Notes: generated from the sequence alone by a model not told the origin. Positions 1 to 9,097 are shown, numbered from the stretch's first letter. The stretch is DNA of 20,129 nt from UBA2287 sp037442025 (GCA_037442025.1 JBBIRB010000048.1:1-20129); one strand, 5' to 3'. Program-made: numbers and translations.

Positions 1-648
1 GATCTCGAGATAAGCGACCGTATTGCCCAGCAAGTGCTTGAGGAGATTGCTAAATCAGCTCCCAACGAGATTCAGGGGCAACTTGCCGACAACATTCATT
101 GGATTAAAGAAGCTGGAAGAAACAAGATGGTAGTTGGCTCACAGGCACGAATTCTGTATGCCGACAGTGAAGGGCGCATTAAAATTGCCGAAGCATTCAA
201 TAGGGCTATCCGCGAGGGCAAGATTTCGGCACCCATTGTTCTGGGGCGCGACCACCACGACGTTTCCGGTACCGATTCGCCATATCGCGAAACCTCAAAT
301 ATTTACGACGGTTCCCGTTTCACCGCCGATATGGCAATCCACAATGTAATTGGCGATTCGTTCCGTGGCGCCACTTGGGTTTCCATTCACAATGGTGGAG
401 GCGTAGGCTGGGGCGAGGTAATTAATGGTGGCTTTGGCCTAACGCTCGATGGTTCGGCCGATGCCGATAGGAGGTTGCGATCCATGCTACTTTGGGATGT
501 TAACAATGGTATTGCCCGTAGGAGTTGGGCGCGTAACCCCGAGGCAATTTTTGCCATTAAGCGCGAAATGGAACGTACACCCGAGTTGGTGGTTACTATT
601 CCACATATTGCAAGCGACCATTTGGTTGAAAAGACTGTTAATGGATAA
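1..648 (+). CDS. hutU: Urocanate hydratase, C-terminal part (5' end outside window)
   Basis: The reading frame is open from base 1, so this is the last 215 residues of a longer protein; an internal GTG at 34 is not a real start. Urocanate hydratase (urocanase) uses NAD+ to convert urocanate to imidazolonepropionate, the second step of histidine degradation in the cytoplasm. Family signatures visible are GRDHHD followed by SPYRET and DGSRF, the glycine-rich HNGGGVGWGEVINGGFG, and LDGSADADRR. The HNGGGVGWGEVINGG form resembles the longer animal UROC1-like branch more than the Pseudomonas-type enzyme (from memory of the family, not an alignment). Other hut genes, if clustered, must lie upstream. 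The gene is followed after 16 bases by a small lipoprotein gene on the same strand. Identification is very secure. Confidence 0.94.
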   Translation, partial: DLEISDRIAQQVLEEIAKSAPNEIQGQLADNIHWIKEAGRNKMVVGSQARILYADSEGRIKIAEAFNRAIREGKISAPIVLGRDHHDVSGTDSPYRETSNIYDGSRFTADMAIHNVIGDSFRGATWVSIHNGGGVGWGEVINGGFGLTLDGSADADRRLRSMLLWDVNNGIARRSWARNPEAIFAIKREMERTPELVVTIPHIASDHLVEKTVNG

Positions 649-664
649 TTAAAATTATGGATTT

Positions 665-1069
665 ATGCAGCGTATGGGATTGATTCTAGCGATTTTCTTC
701 GCTTCGCTGGCTCTTTACGGGTGTTTTAAGAACCCCCAATTCAGTGATAAGGATATTACTGGTCCCTGGCGCTGCCACGAGCAGAGCGTACGACAACCCT
801 ACCGTATTTACAATGTGAGTATCGATAGAGATCGGATTGACACGACAAGGTACACTGTTTTCAATATGTATAACACGGGCTTTCAGCTCGAAGTTTATGC
901 AACCCTAAACGATACGGTACTCACAATTCTCGGCACCAATAGTTTCGACATTCAAATAAGTGGCATTGGACGCATACACCCCAAGAATTCTGCCATTAGC
1001 TGGGTTTACAACTATAGCAGTGCCTCCTTTGTGGATTTTCAGGTAGAAGCGATTTTCTACCGGCCCTAG
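665..1069 (+). CDS. Small putative lipoprotein of unknown function
   Basis: A 134-residue protein. The N-terminus is a lipoprotein signal: two basic/polar residues, a hydrophobic stretch (about residues 5-17) and a lipobox LYGC with Cys20, so the mature protein should be lipid-anchored; the residue after Cys is Phe, not Asp. The mature part starts with a polar stretch and DITGPWRCHE, then alternating hydrophobic/polar segments suggesting a small beta-sheet protein; the ITGxW start recalls lipocalin-like or small beta-barrel domains, but I do not recognise the family. ATG at 665 is used; Met4 (674) is an alternative. It follows hutU by 16 bases and may be cotranscribed. Its TAG stop overlaps the stop of murF on the other strand. 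No function is assigned. Confidence 0.72.
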   Translation: MQRMGLILAIFFASLALYGCFKNPQFSDKDITGPWRCHEQSVRQPYRIYNVSIDRDRIDTTRYTVFNMYNTGFQLEVYATLNDTVLTILGTNSFDIQISGIGRIHPKNSAISWVYNYSSASFVDFQVEAIFYRP

Positions 1070-2367
1070 AGGAGTTCCAGCAACTGCTCCATTCTAGCAC
1101 CCCTCGACCCTTTTAATAGGATTGCTTTGCTTTGAAGTGGACTAGTTTTCAGCAATTCCATAAGCTGGGCCGTGGAGTCGAAGTACAAAGTGCCTGGAAT
1201 ACTATTGGGGTAATCGTTCCCAATAAAAAATACCCGATCAAAACCTTTGCTCGCGGCCAATACAGCAATCCTATAATGTTCTTCGGCAGAGTATTTTCCC
1301 AACTCGAGCATTTTACCCAGAACCGCTACCTTGGGTCGATTGCTTTTAAAAAGAGCAAAACTCTCAATTGCAGCTTCCATGCTGGTGGGGTTAGCGTTGT
1401 ATGCATCGAGCACTATTGTGTTTCGGCTTGTTTCAACAATTTGTGAACGGCTATTGGTGGGGATGTAGGACTCGATGCTTTTAACAATGGAGTCAGGGTC
1501 GATTCCAAAATGGCGACCAATAGCCCAGGCAGCTAGAATGTTTTCAACATTGTAAGTCCCTGTTAACTGCGTGCTAATTGTGAAAGTGCTGCCGATTTCC
1601 TCCAGCTTTAGAACCAAAAAAGTACCCTTGTCGGATATCACCTTCGTATTTTGCATTCCAGAGCCGTATGCTATGGCATTGCTTTTGAGTCCGAAATTTT
1701 CAATTTTCTCTGAAAGGATGGGGTTATCTGAATTGTAGAATACAATAGAATTGTTTCTGATAGCAAAAGCATATAGTTCGGTCTTGGCCTTAATAACCCC
1801 CTCAATCGAACCAAACCCCTCGAGGTGGGCTTTCCCTATGTTGGTAATTAACCCGAGGGTTGGTTTGCAAATGCTGCAAAGGGTTGCAATCTCACCAACG
1901 TGGTTGGCTCCCATTTCAATTACTGCAATTTGGTGATTAGTGTTAATTGAAAGTACCGAGAGGGGCACACCAATGTGGTTATTCAAATTCCCTTGGGTTG
2001 CAAAAGTATTGTACTTGCTTGCCAGCACGTTGCTAATTAGCTCCTTGCTGGTTGTTTTGCCGTTGCTTCCGGTTAGTCCAATAATTGGAATATTCAAACG
2101 ATCCCTATGGTATCGAGCCAATTCGTGCAAAAACTCTAACGTGTTGCTTGCAAAAATGCAATTGGGGTTATTATCAAATTCACTTCTACTTACAATGGCA
2201 GCCATGGCCCCTTTTTCGAGGGCTTCAAGAGCAAAGTCGTTACCATCGAATTTATCGCCTTTCAGGGCAAGAAAAATGTCGTTTGGTCGAATTGCCCGGC
2301 TATCGGTTGTAATTCTATGGCCCGAAATAGCTAAATCATAAACGTATTCAATGTTTCGAATGGTCAT
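1066..2367 (-). CDS. murF: UDP-N-acetylmuramoyl-tripeptide--D-alanyl-D-alanine ligase (MurF)
   Basis: A 433-residue Mur ligase that adds D-Ala-D-Ala to UDP-MurNAc-tripeptide using ATP, the last cytoplasmic step of peptidoglycan precursor synthesis. Domain order is typical: short N-terminal substrate domain with TDSR (about 21-24) and DIFLALKGDKFDGNDF, a central ATPase with P-loop GLTGSNGKTT (97-106), NLNNHIGVPLS (127-137) and EMGANHVGEI (151-160), then the C-terminal ligase domain with DAYNANPTSM and LGKMLELG. The length fits the family. It lies downstream of gldJ on the same strand; a gldJ-murF pairing is also known to me from Flavobacterium johnsoniae. A strong terminator sits in the 67-base gap, and no promoter of its own is visible. 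The stop codon shares the bases CTAG (1066-1069) with the stop of the converging lipoprotein gene. Confidence 0.96.
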   Translation of the reverse strand: MTIRNIEYVYDLAISGHRITTDSRAIRPNDIFLALKGDKFDGNDFALEALEKGAMAAIVSRSEFDNNPNCIFASNTLEFLHELARYHRDRLNIPIIGLTGSNGKTTSKELISNVLASKYNTFATQGNLNNHIGVPLSVLSINTNHQIAVIEMGANHVGEIATLCSICKPTLGLITNIGKAHLEGFGSIEGVIKAKTELYAFAIRNNSIVFYNSDNPILSEKIENFGLKSNAIAYGSGMQNTKVISDKGTFLVLKLEEIGSTFTISTQLTGTYNVENILAAWAIGRHFGIDPDSIVKSIESYIPTNSRSQIVETSRNTIVLDAYNANPTSMEAAIESFALFKSNRPKVAVLGKMLELGKYSAEEHYRIAVLAASKGFDRVFFIGNDYPNSIPGTLYFDSTAQLMELLKTSPLQSKAILLKGSRGARMEQLLELL

Positions 2368-2384
2368 GGCAGCAAGCGTAATTT

Positions 2385-2416
2385 AAAAAAGGCCTCAATA
2401 TACTGAGGCCTTTTTT
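2385..2416. terminator. Bidirectional-looking intrinsic terminator between gldJ and murF
   Basis: A-tract 2385-2390, arm GGCCTCA 2391-2397, six-base loop ATATAC, arm TGAGGCC 2404-2410, T-tract 2411-2416. The perfect 7-bp GC-rich stem is flanked by As on one side and Ts on the other, so it can act on either strand. It lies 18 bases beyond the gldJ stop and 18 bases upstream of the murF start. Confidence 0.85.
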
Positions 2417-2434
2417 AAATATTTAAAGTTAATT

Positions 2435-3949
2435 CTATCTATTTCCAAGAGTTTGAGAGCCTACCGCTTCCATTGCGCAACGGAAACCAAGGTCGCTTTG
2501 CGAAGAGGCTTCATCGAGGAACCGGCGGGTGCCGGGGCTCAGCCAGTATGCACGGTCGCGCCACGATCCGCCCTTGTAAACACGGACCCTGTCGTTAACT
2601 AGGGTTGTCATGCCATCGTTAGGCCTGTCGCCACGGGTATTTTCGCCCTGATAGTACATCCTATCAGATGTTTTGCCGTATTCGGAGGTTCCCTCCCAAT
2701 TTTCTATGCTCGACGCCAAGTCGCCATCTTTGTAGTTAATATAGTAAGCTTTGTTGTAATTTCTTCTGTTGGCAGCTTCCTCGGGCGAAACGTCTCTGTA
2801 GCGCATTCTTCCAAGGCTATCTACATTTTTAACCGTTCCATCGGGATTTAGGTCGAGAGCTTTGAATACATTACCTCTAAAAGGGCGGAATTCATCCATG
2901 TCCTGGAAGGTTTGCGGGCGGTAAACATCAAGAACCCACTCGTTCACATTTCCTGCCATACAGTATAGTCCATAATCGTTAGGCCAATACGATTTAACAG
3001 GTGCTGGTATGGGTTCTTTGTCGTTCAAATTACCTGCAACACCCATGTAGTCGCCTCGTCCGCGAACAAAGTTGGCCATCATTTGTCCACGGTTTTTAGA
3101 TGAACTGTTTCTTACGTTGTGACCGCTCCAGGGGTAGAGCCTTCGTTCAACCATCCGTTCGTCGTAAGTGTTGCCAATTAAACCCGATGCAGCAAATTCC
3201 CACTCAGCTTCAGTTGGGAGACGGTATTTGGGAAGTAAAATGCCATCTTCAAAAGTAATTCTTCTACCTTCGGTTTCGCCTGGTTTAAGGCTTTGCTTGT
3301 TTTTTCTAACAGAGGCTTCGTATTTACCCAGCAGGTAAGCGTCGGTATTGAAATTCTGTTCGTCTTTTTGTTGTAGATCGAGATTGAGGTAACCCTCCTG
3401 AACAAGGAGCATTTCGTTTACTCTATCGGTTCTCCACAGGCAGTAATCGTTGGCTTGTAGCCAGTTAACACCTACAACTGGGAAATCGTTGTATGCTGGG
3501 TGTCGGAAATAGTTGGTTACGTATGGGTCATTAAAACCTAATGGGCTTCTCCATACCAATGTATCGGGAAGGGCATTCTTATATACCTGAGGATAGGTAA
3601 CCAATACGCGCCTTAACCAGTATAGGTATTCGCGGTAGTCCACATTCCGAACCTCAGTTTCGTCCATGTAGAATGAGGCAACAGTAACCCTGCGGCTAAC
3701 GTTGTTCCAGTCGTACATAACATCCTGCTCAACGCGTCCCATGATAAATGTACCACCCTCAATGAATACAAGTCCTGGCCCTCCTTTTGGGGTATAGTCG
3801 GTTACAACTTCAAAACCGCCCGAATTGGGGTCGTTGTAACTCCAGCCGGTTGTTTGTGAAACATTCTTGCTTCCACCAAACATTTTGCAAGAGGAGAGGG
3901 CTGCAATGGTTACAGCAACCAAAATGATATTTTTGTATTTCAAGCTCAT
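2435..3949 (-). CDS. gldJ: Gliding motility / type IX secretion lipoprotein GldJ
   Basis: A 504-residue lipoprotein of the GldJ family (formylglycine-generating-enzyme-like fold), required for gliding and for type IX secretion in Flavobacterium johnsoniae, where it stabilises its paralogue GldK. I place the start at ATG 3949, not at the in-frame TTG at 3976, because this gives a compact signal peptide ending in lipobox LSSC (Cys21). Fold signatures are FIEGGTFIMG, DETEVRNVDYREYL, YRLPTEAEWEFAA, AGNVNEWVLDVY and KGGSWRDRAYWLSPGTRRF ending in LGFRC. The segment after KGGSW has no cysteines where true formylglycine-generating enzymes carry their catalytic pair, so it is presumably structural. 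A good promoter lies at 3991-4021 and a terminator follows. It is a neighbour of porP-like, porU and porV genes, which confirms the assignment. Confidence 0.95.
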   Translation of the reverse strand: MSLKYKNIILVAVTIAALSSCKMFGGSKNVSQTTGWSYNDPNSGGFEVVTDYTPKGGPGLVFIEGGTFIMGRVEQDVMYDWNNVSRRVTVASFYMDETEVRNVDYREYLYWLRRVLVTYPQVYKNALPDTLVWRSPLGFNDPYVTNYFRHPAYNDFPVVGVNWLQANDYCLWRTDRVNEMLLVQEGYLNLDLQQKDEQNFNTDAYLLGKYEASVRKNKQSLKPGETEGRRITFEDGILLPKYRLPTEAEWEFAASGLIGNTYDERMVERRLYPWSGHNVRNSSSKNRGQMMANFVRGRGDYMGVAGNLNDKEPIPAPVKSYWPNDYGLYCMAGNVNEWVLDVYRPQTFQDMDEFRPFRGNVFKALDLNPDGTVKNVDSLGRMRYRDVSPEEAANRRNYNKAYYINYKDGDLASSIENWEGTSEYGKTSDRMYYQGENTRGDRPNDGMTTLVNDRVRVYKGGSWRDRAYWLSPGTRRFLDEASSQSDLGFRCAMEAVGSQTLGNR

Positions 3950-3990
3950 AGCTGATATGTTTTTCCTTGTTTTCAACTGATTTGCAACTT

Positions 3991-4021
3991 CAAATATAGA
4001 AAGAAATGTTATTAATTCAAC
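3991..4021 (-). promoter_or_regulatory. Bacteroidota-type promoter of gldJ
   Basis: Read on the minus strand: -33-like box GTTG (4018-4021), exactly 19 bases, then -7 box TATATTTG (3991-3998), matching TAnnTTTG. It sits 41 bases upstream of the gldJ ATG at 3949 and downstream of the porP-like stop, so gldJ can be transcribed independently of the porP-like gene. Only the first base of the -33 box departs from TTTG. Confidence 0.7.
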
Positions 4022-4038
4022 TTACATAACGAAAAAAA

Positions 4039-5037
4039 CTAAAATTTAGGATTTATTAAGTGCCTTATTTTTTTCCTCGACCTTACTTTATACTCAAAAT
4101 TCTTTCCAAAGGTTACCTCATGGGTAGAAGTTTTTATTCCTCGAAAACCTCCAAACAGCAAACTAAAATCGTAACTGTAGCCAATTCGGTATTCGTCGGT
4201 ATAGTATCCAGCAAGTACAATAAACTTAGTGCTTGTAAACTGTGGGTTTTCTCTAATCCATGCCCCTACTATCAACTCATTTCGCATTATATAGCAACCT
4301 AAATTAATTTGATGAAAACCGTCCTGATTTATGTAAATTATATTAGGCGATATGGTAAGTGTGTTTCTTAAAATATATCGCTTATACAGGCCAATGTCGC
4401 ATCCCAGATGTGCTGTATATCTTCGTGGAAGTTCGGTTTTAAATCCACTTACATCCAGTTCGGTGGGTTGAGATATATGATGCACAGCAATGCCTCCGTA
4501 AAAAATGTCCCATTGACCAGCAACTCCTGCAGCAATGTCGGCAAAAATACGGCTTGTTCCCTGTCCATTTACCCCGCCAACAAGTTCGCCGGTATGGTCT
4601 ATCATATCGGGAAAAACCAGTTTGCTGGTGTTTGTTGTTTTGTAAACTCCGCCTATTTGAATTCCTCCTCTGACCTGTGCGTTGTAGGCTACCTCAGCAG
4701 TGTATGAATATAATGCATCGAAGGTCATGCGGTTAAATACTCCATGATCCTGTACATCGTTAATTAGCATGAGGCCAAATCCGCTTTTTTTCGAAATGGA
4801 GTAACGATCGTAATTTACGCCGTAAGTTGCATATGGGGTTTGGCCCTGCAGCCACTGATTGCGGTAAGAAAGTGAAAGCCTGGCGTAGCTTGGATTGCCT
4901 GTGAACGCCGGATTTAAATACATTTGGTTGGAATAGAATTGGGAGAAATTAAGGTCCTGTCCGTTTAGTTTTATTAAACAGGTGAGTGAAATGGCGAATA
5001 GTAGTATGCTTCTTTTTTTGTTTGAATTAAAAATCAT
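4039..5037 (-). CDS. PorP/SprF family type IX secretion membrane protein
   Basis: A 332-residue outer-membrane protein of the PorP/SprF family. It has a signal peptide (basic NKKR, hydrophobic core, cleavage near LNGQ at about 26/27), followed at once by the family hallmark QDLNFSQFYSNQMYLNPAFTG and then SYRNQW and YATYGVNYDRY. The remainder shows amphipathic beta strands typical of a barrel (RGGIQIGGVYK, DIAAGVAGQWDIFYGGIAVHHISQP, GYSYDFSLLFGGFRG). PorP of Porphyromonas and SprF of Flavobacterium take part in type IX secretion; paralogues are often each dedicated to particular cargo, so this one may not be the main PorP. It is upstream of gldJ on the same strand and divergent from porU across about 165 bases. 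I leave the symbol empty because I cannot tell which paralogue it is. Confidence 0.92.
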   Translation of the reverse strand: MIFNSNKKRSILLFAISLTCLIKLNGQDLNFSQFYSNQMYLNPAFTGNPSYARLSLSYRNQWLQGQTPYATYGVNYDRYSISKKSGFGLMLINDVQDHGVFNRMTFDALYSYTAEVAYNAQVRGGIQIGGVYKTTNTSKLVFPDMIDHTGELVGGVNGQGTSRIFADIAAGVAGQWDIFYGGIAVHHISQPTELDVSGFKTELPRRYTAHLGCDIGLYKRYILRNTLTISPNIIYINQDGFHQINLGCYIMRNELIVGAWIRENPQFTSTKFIVLAGYYTDEYRIGYSYDFSLLFGGFRGIKTSTHEVTFGKNFEYKVRSRKKIRHLINPKF

Positions 5038-5203
5038 GGGAGAAACATCAGGCTATAATCAAAATAAAAACAAATAGATTGCGTTAGTTAAGGGCAAAAT
5101 TTAGTATTGCAAATTAAACTTCAAAAAGCGTAGTTTGTTGTTTAAATAATATGGGATTTAAAGGTAGTACAAAAGTTTTGTTTATTTGCAAATAAAAAAT
5201 GAG

Positions 5204-8200
5204 ATGTTAAGATTTTTCCTTACTACAACTATAATTCTGCTTTTTGGGAATATCGCTTCCCCCCAGCAATATGAGGAAACTCTGAAGTGGCCTCAGAATA
5301 AAGACAACGAGAAATCGCAACATGTAACTACTTCGAATGTGGAATTGTATTTACGATTCGAGGGGGCTTTTTACCCCAATGCAGAAGCAATGATACCGCA
5401 TTTCTATAAAACCTACCCCATTTCAAATGCAATTACCCAAAAGGATGAAGTAAGGGTTCAATTTAACCTCGAGAGGTATGAGGATTTAAGTAACGATGAA
5501 CTTTTGCTTTTAAAAGATACTGACCCCGTTTGGTTGGCTTTAGAACCCTCGTACGATGTGTTTGGAGAGAGAGGGCGAAGTATGTTAATGATTACTGTTC
5601 CAGGCATTAGGCGAAATAATTCAACCGGTAAAATTCAAAAGTTGGTAACCTTCAGTTTTTCCATTAACCAAAATCAATCAGTTTCTAAAAAATCATCCAT
5701 TGCACCTCCGGCCGTAACCTCGGTATTGGGACAGGGCGAATGGTATAAAGTTTCTGTAAGCAAAACGGGTATTTACCGCATTACCTTTGCCGAATTGCAA
5801 ACCATGGGACTCACGAATTTACAGAATATTTCAGTTTGGGGGCATGGTGGAAAGCAATTGTCGTTCTGGAATAATCAGCCATCGCCCGATGACTTAATTC
5901 AAATTCCCATTTGGGTTGAAACAGGTAACGATGGAGTGTTTAATCAGGGCGATTACATTCTGTTTTTTGCCGAAGGCCCTGTTACATGGGCATATAATTC
6001 GCAGTTGAGAATGCTTACACATAGCGTTCATGGCTATTCCCCAAAAATAAGTTACTTTGTTACAACTAGCCATTCAAACCCTTTGCGAGTTCAACAGCAA
6101 CCGCCAATAACAACCGCTCCTACAAAGATAAGTTCCTCATTCGATGCGCTGGTTTATTTCGAAAGGAACGATACCAATTTAATCAAGTCGGGTAGGCAAT
6201 GGTTTGGCGAGTCGTTCGATGTTTTTACTAATCGGAACTTTAATACGGGACTTTCGAATCCTGTTGTTGGCGATACCATTAGAGTAAATATTCAAACTGC
6301 TGCCCGGTCGGGCACTGCCAGTTCCTACACACTAAGGCTCAATGGAAACAATTTGGGAAGTATTCCCCATGCTTCAGTTAACATTACTGCCGATTATTCC
6401 AATTTTGTTTCATTAACAAATAGAACCTTTACCACACTATTACCTACGGGGCAGGCACAACTCGAATTACAGTTTAATAAGCCTTCGCCCACTGCTAAGG
6501 GTTGGCTCGATTACATTACAGTTAATGCCCGACAGAATCTTCAGGTCTCTACATCGCAACTGCATTTTCGCGATGTGAGAACAGTTGGTGCAGGAGCCAT
6601 TTCCGAATTTAGTATTAATACTACCTTAAGCGATATTGCTGTTTGGGACGTTACCAGTATTTTTCAGCCTCGCAGGCTGAGCATTAGTTCCATTTCGAAC
6701 GGAGTCAGTTTCAGAGATGAAACCAGCTCAATTAAAGAATACGTGGTATTTACCCCTACGCAAGCCTTTGCCGTTGAAATGGTTGGTTCAGTCCCAAATC
6801 AAAATATCCATGCACAACTACCGCCCCAAATGGTTATTGTTGCTCATCCAAATTTTTTAACGCATGCTCAGGATCTTGCCCAAATACATATCGAAAATAG
6901 CGGTTTAGTTTCACTTGTTGTAACTACTGAGCAGGTTTACAACGAATTTTCGGGGGGGAATGCCGATGTGAGCGCCATACGCAATATGATGCGTATGTTT
7001 TACCAGAGATCTACCAACGAGGAGGATAAGCCCAAATACCTCTTGCTTTTTGGCGATGGATCGTACGATAACGTTAGCAAAAGCGCAACAAACTCCAACT
7101 TTATACCTACGTTCCAGTCGGCTAACTCCATTAATGGTGGTGCTTCATTTGTAACCGACGACTTTTTTGGATTGCTCGATTTGAATGAGGGTGAGGCAAC
7201 AGGGCTAATGGATATTGGGGTAGGCCGCATTCCAGCATCGTCGCGCGCCGATGCCGATGCCGCCATTGCCAAAATTCAAAGTTACCTATCGCCCTCGTCG
7301 TTTGGGAGCTGGCATAATATGCTTTCATTTATGGCCGACGACCAGGATGGCAATGAGCACATGCGCCAGGCCAACGATATAGCAAAATTTGTTGAAAACA
7401 ATTACCCACAGTACAATATCGAAAAAATATACTTCGATGCCTACCCTCAGACTACAACCGCTCAGGGGCACAGGTACCCCGATGTAACCAACGCAATAAA
7501 TAACAGGGCCAATTTGGGTGCGCTTATTATGAATTATACCGGACATGCCAATGCACGGTGGTTAGCTCACGAAAAAGTTCTTATGGTGACGGACATACAG
7601 TCGTGGAGAAATTTCAATCGTTTGCCCTTGTTTATTACTGCAACTTGCGAGTATAGCCGTTTCGATGATTTTAGTTTAAAGTCGGCAGGCGAACACGTAC
7701 TGTTTTCACCAAAGGGTGGTGGAGTTGCCTTGGTTTCTACAACCAGGGTTGTGTATTCGTATCCAAACTTCATATTGAACCAGAATTTTTTTCAAACCGT
7801 ATTTAGTAGAAATCCTCAGGAACTCGATACACCATGGGGAGGTTACTACACCCTTGGCGAAGTGGTTCGATTGACAAAAAACTTAACTGGTGGCGACAAT
7901 AAGAGAAGTTTTATGCTTTTGGGCGACCCCGCCCTCAGGCTTCACTATCCCACAGGTCAGATGGATATTAGTGAAATAAATTCAAATCCCATTTCGGTGC
8001 AGTTCGATACCTTAAAAGCTCTAGACAGAATTGAAATTAAGGGAATTGCGCAGGCAGGTAGAAGCACCACAATTGAAAATGGTGAGGCGCAGCTAACTCT
8101 TTTCGATAAGGAACGTCCCGTTACAACATTAGCTAACGATGGCGGAAATCCTTTCACTTTCAAAACGCGAGAGAATGTAATTTACAAGGGTCGGTCGAGT

Positions 8201-9028
8201 GTAATCGATGGTCAATTCCGAGCGGAGTTTATAATTCCTAAGGATATTAATTACGGTTTTGGCAAGGGCCGTTTTAGCATGTATGCCACTGACGGTGCGG
8301 TTGCATCGAACGGTTTTTTTGAGGAATTCATTGTTGGAGGTATTAGCACCAACCCAATAAACGATACCGAAGGCCCATCGATAAAAATATTTATGAACGA
8401 TAGTAAGTTCGTTTCGGGTGGCACTACCGACCCCAATCCCAAACTTTTGGTTATACTAACCGACAGCTCGGGGATAAACACTACGGGAATTGGCATTGGC
8501 CACGACCTTACAGCTACAATTACAGGCGCTACCAATAGAACCGTTATTCTTAACGAGCATTACCAGGCCGATGTAGATAATTTCAGAAGTGGCAAAGCCC
8601 AGTTTCAACTAATTAATCTCGAAAAGGGAGCCCATACAGTTAGGGTTAAGGCATGGGATGTTTTTAATAATAGTTCCGAAACCGAAATCGATTTTGTTGT
8701 TCGTTCCGACGAAAAGTTAGAATTAACTCACGTTTTAAACTATCCCAATCCGTTTACTTACAATACCGCTTTCTTTTTTGAGCATAACCAGCCATTCGAA
8801 AGCATGGATGTTTCCATTCAAATATTCAGCCCCTCCGGGAAAATTGTAAAAACCATTAACCAACCTGCGATTGCAAATAATGGCTACCGAATAGGTCCAA
8901 TACCATGGGATGGTCTCGATGATTTTGGCGACCGAATAGGTAGGGGTGTATACTTCTACCGTTTGCGTGTGCGCTTATCCAATGGGAAATATGCCGAAGC
9001 ATATCAGAAGTTAGTAGTACTGAAATAG
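5204..9028 (+). CDS. porU: Type IX secretion sortase PorU (C25 gingipain-like)
   Basis: A 1274-residue surface cysteine peptidase/sortase that cleaves the C-terminal signal from type IX cargo and joins the new end to a surface sugar anchor. I use ATG 5204 rather than the in-frame TTG at 5186, since it gives a clean signal peptide (MLRFF..., cleavage near IASPQ). A beta-rich N-terminal region (to about residue 530) precedes the C25 peptidase domain (about 540-905), with LLLFGDGSYDN near 615, catalytic His781 in NYTGHA and Cys815 in ITATCEYSRFDD. The His-Cys distance of 34 is close to that I recall for Porphyromonas PorU (33). LLGDPALRLHYP closes the domain. After Ig-like segments, the C-terminus (about 1178-1274: LNYPNPF, IFSPSGKIV, IPWDGLDDFGD, GVYFYRL) is a FlgD-Ig-like domain. 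porV follows after 69 bases. Confidence 0.95.
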   Translation: MLRFFLTTTIILLFGNIASPQQYEETLKWPQNKDNEKSQHVTTSNVELYLRFEGAFYPNAEAMIPHFYKTYPISNAITQKDEVRVQFNLERYEDLSNDELLLLKDTDPVWLALEPSYDVFGERGRSMLMITVPGIRRNNSTGKIQKLVTFSFSINQNQSVSKKSSIAPPAVTSVLGQGEWYKVSVSKTGIYRITFAELQTMGLTNLQNISVWGHGGKQLSFWNNQPSPDDLIQIPIWVETGNDGVFNQGDYILFFAEGPVTWAYNSQLRMLTHSVHGYSPKISYFVTTSHSNPLRVQQQPPITTAPTKISSSFDALVYFERNDTNLIKSGRQWFGESFDVFTNRNFNTGLSNPVVGDTIRVNIQTAARSGTASSYTLRLNGNNLGSIPHASVNITADYSNFVSLTNRTFTTLLPTGQAQLELQFNKPSPTAKGWLDYITVNARQNLQVSTSQLHFRDVRTVGAGAISEFSINTTLSDIAVWDVTSIFQPRRLSISSISNGVSFRDETSSIKEYVVFTPTQAFAVEMVGSVPNQNIHAQLPPQMVIVAHPNFLTHAQDLAQIHIENSGLVSLVVTTEQVYNEFSGGNADVSAIRNMMRMFYQRSTNEEDKPKYLLLFGDGSYDNVSKSATNSNFIPTFQSANSINGGASFVTDDFFGLLDLNEGEATGLMDIGVGRIPASSRADADAAIAKIQSYLSPSSFGSWHNMLSFMADDQDGNEHMRQANDIAKFVENNYPQYNIEKIYFDAYPQTTTAQGHRYPDVTNAINNRANLGALIMNYTGHANARWLAHEKVLMVTDIQSWRNFNRLPLFITATCEYSRFDDFSLKSAGEHVLFSPKGGGVALVSTTRVVYSYPNFILNQNFFQTVFSRNPQELDTPWGGYYTLGEVVRLTKNLTGGDNKRSFMLLGDPALRLHYPTGQMDISEINSNPISVQFDTLKALDRIEIKGIAQAGRSTTIENGEAQLTLFDKERPVTTLANDGGNPFTFKTRENVIYKGRSSVIDGQFRAEFIIPKDINYGFGKGRFSMYATDGAVASNGFFEEFIVGGISTNPINDTEGPSIKIFMNDSKFVSGGTTDPNPKLLVILTDSSGINTTGIGIGHDLTATITGATNRTVILNEHYQADVDNFRSGKAQFQLINLEKGAHTVRVKAWDVFNNSSETEIDFVVRSDEKLELTHVLNYPNPFTYNTAFFFEHNQPFESMDVSIQIFSPSGKIVKTINQPAIANNGYRIGPIPWDGLDDFGDRIGRGVYFYRLRVRLSNGKYAEAYQKLVVLK

Positions 9029-9068
9029 AGTTTGTTTCTTTTTGAAAGGAATAGTTCGTGTTATTTTC

Positions 9069-9076
9069 TAAATTTG
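9069..9076 (+). promoter_or_regulatory. Possible -7 promoter element upstream of porV
   Basis: TAAATTTG matches TAnnTTTG and lies 21 bases before the porV ATG at 9098. The nearest upstream TTTG (9041-9044) is 24 bases away, longer than the usual 18-20, so this is only half of a consensus promoter. If real, porV-ispF and the following gene would have a supply of transcript independent of porU. Confidence 0.3.
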
Positions 9077-9097
9077 CCGCTTAATTATTTAAAAGTC

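Noticed and set aside
3950..3976. TTG-started nine-residue extension of GldJ
   Set aside because: ATG 3949 gives a compact lipoprotein signal with Cys21; the promoter at 3991-4021 leaves little leader for the longer form.
5186..5203. TTG-started N-terminal extension of PorU
   Set aside because: ATG at 5204 gives a normal signal peptide start; the six extra residues from TTG add polar residues with no benefit.
5038..5203. Divergent promoters for porU and the porP-like gene
   Set aside because: They must lie here, but I find only imperfect matches (TAGTTTG at 5131-5137 on plus; TATTTG with an 18-base spacer from TTTG on minus), not good enough to list.
7000..7272. Minus-strand ORFs inside porU and other antisense frames over lon, murF and gldJ
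   Set aside because: Long open frames opposite strong protein-coding genes with no signal or motif of their own; shadows of the real genes.
9032..9097. TTG-started 22-residue extension of PorV
   Set aside because: The extension contains the likely -7 box and would bury the signal peptide; ATG 9098 gives a typical one.
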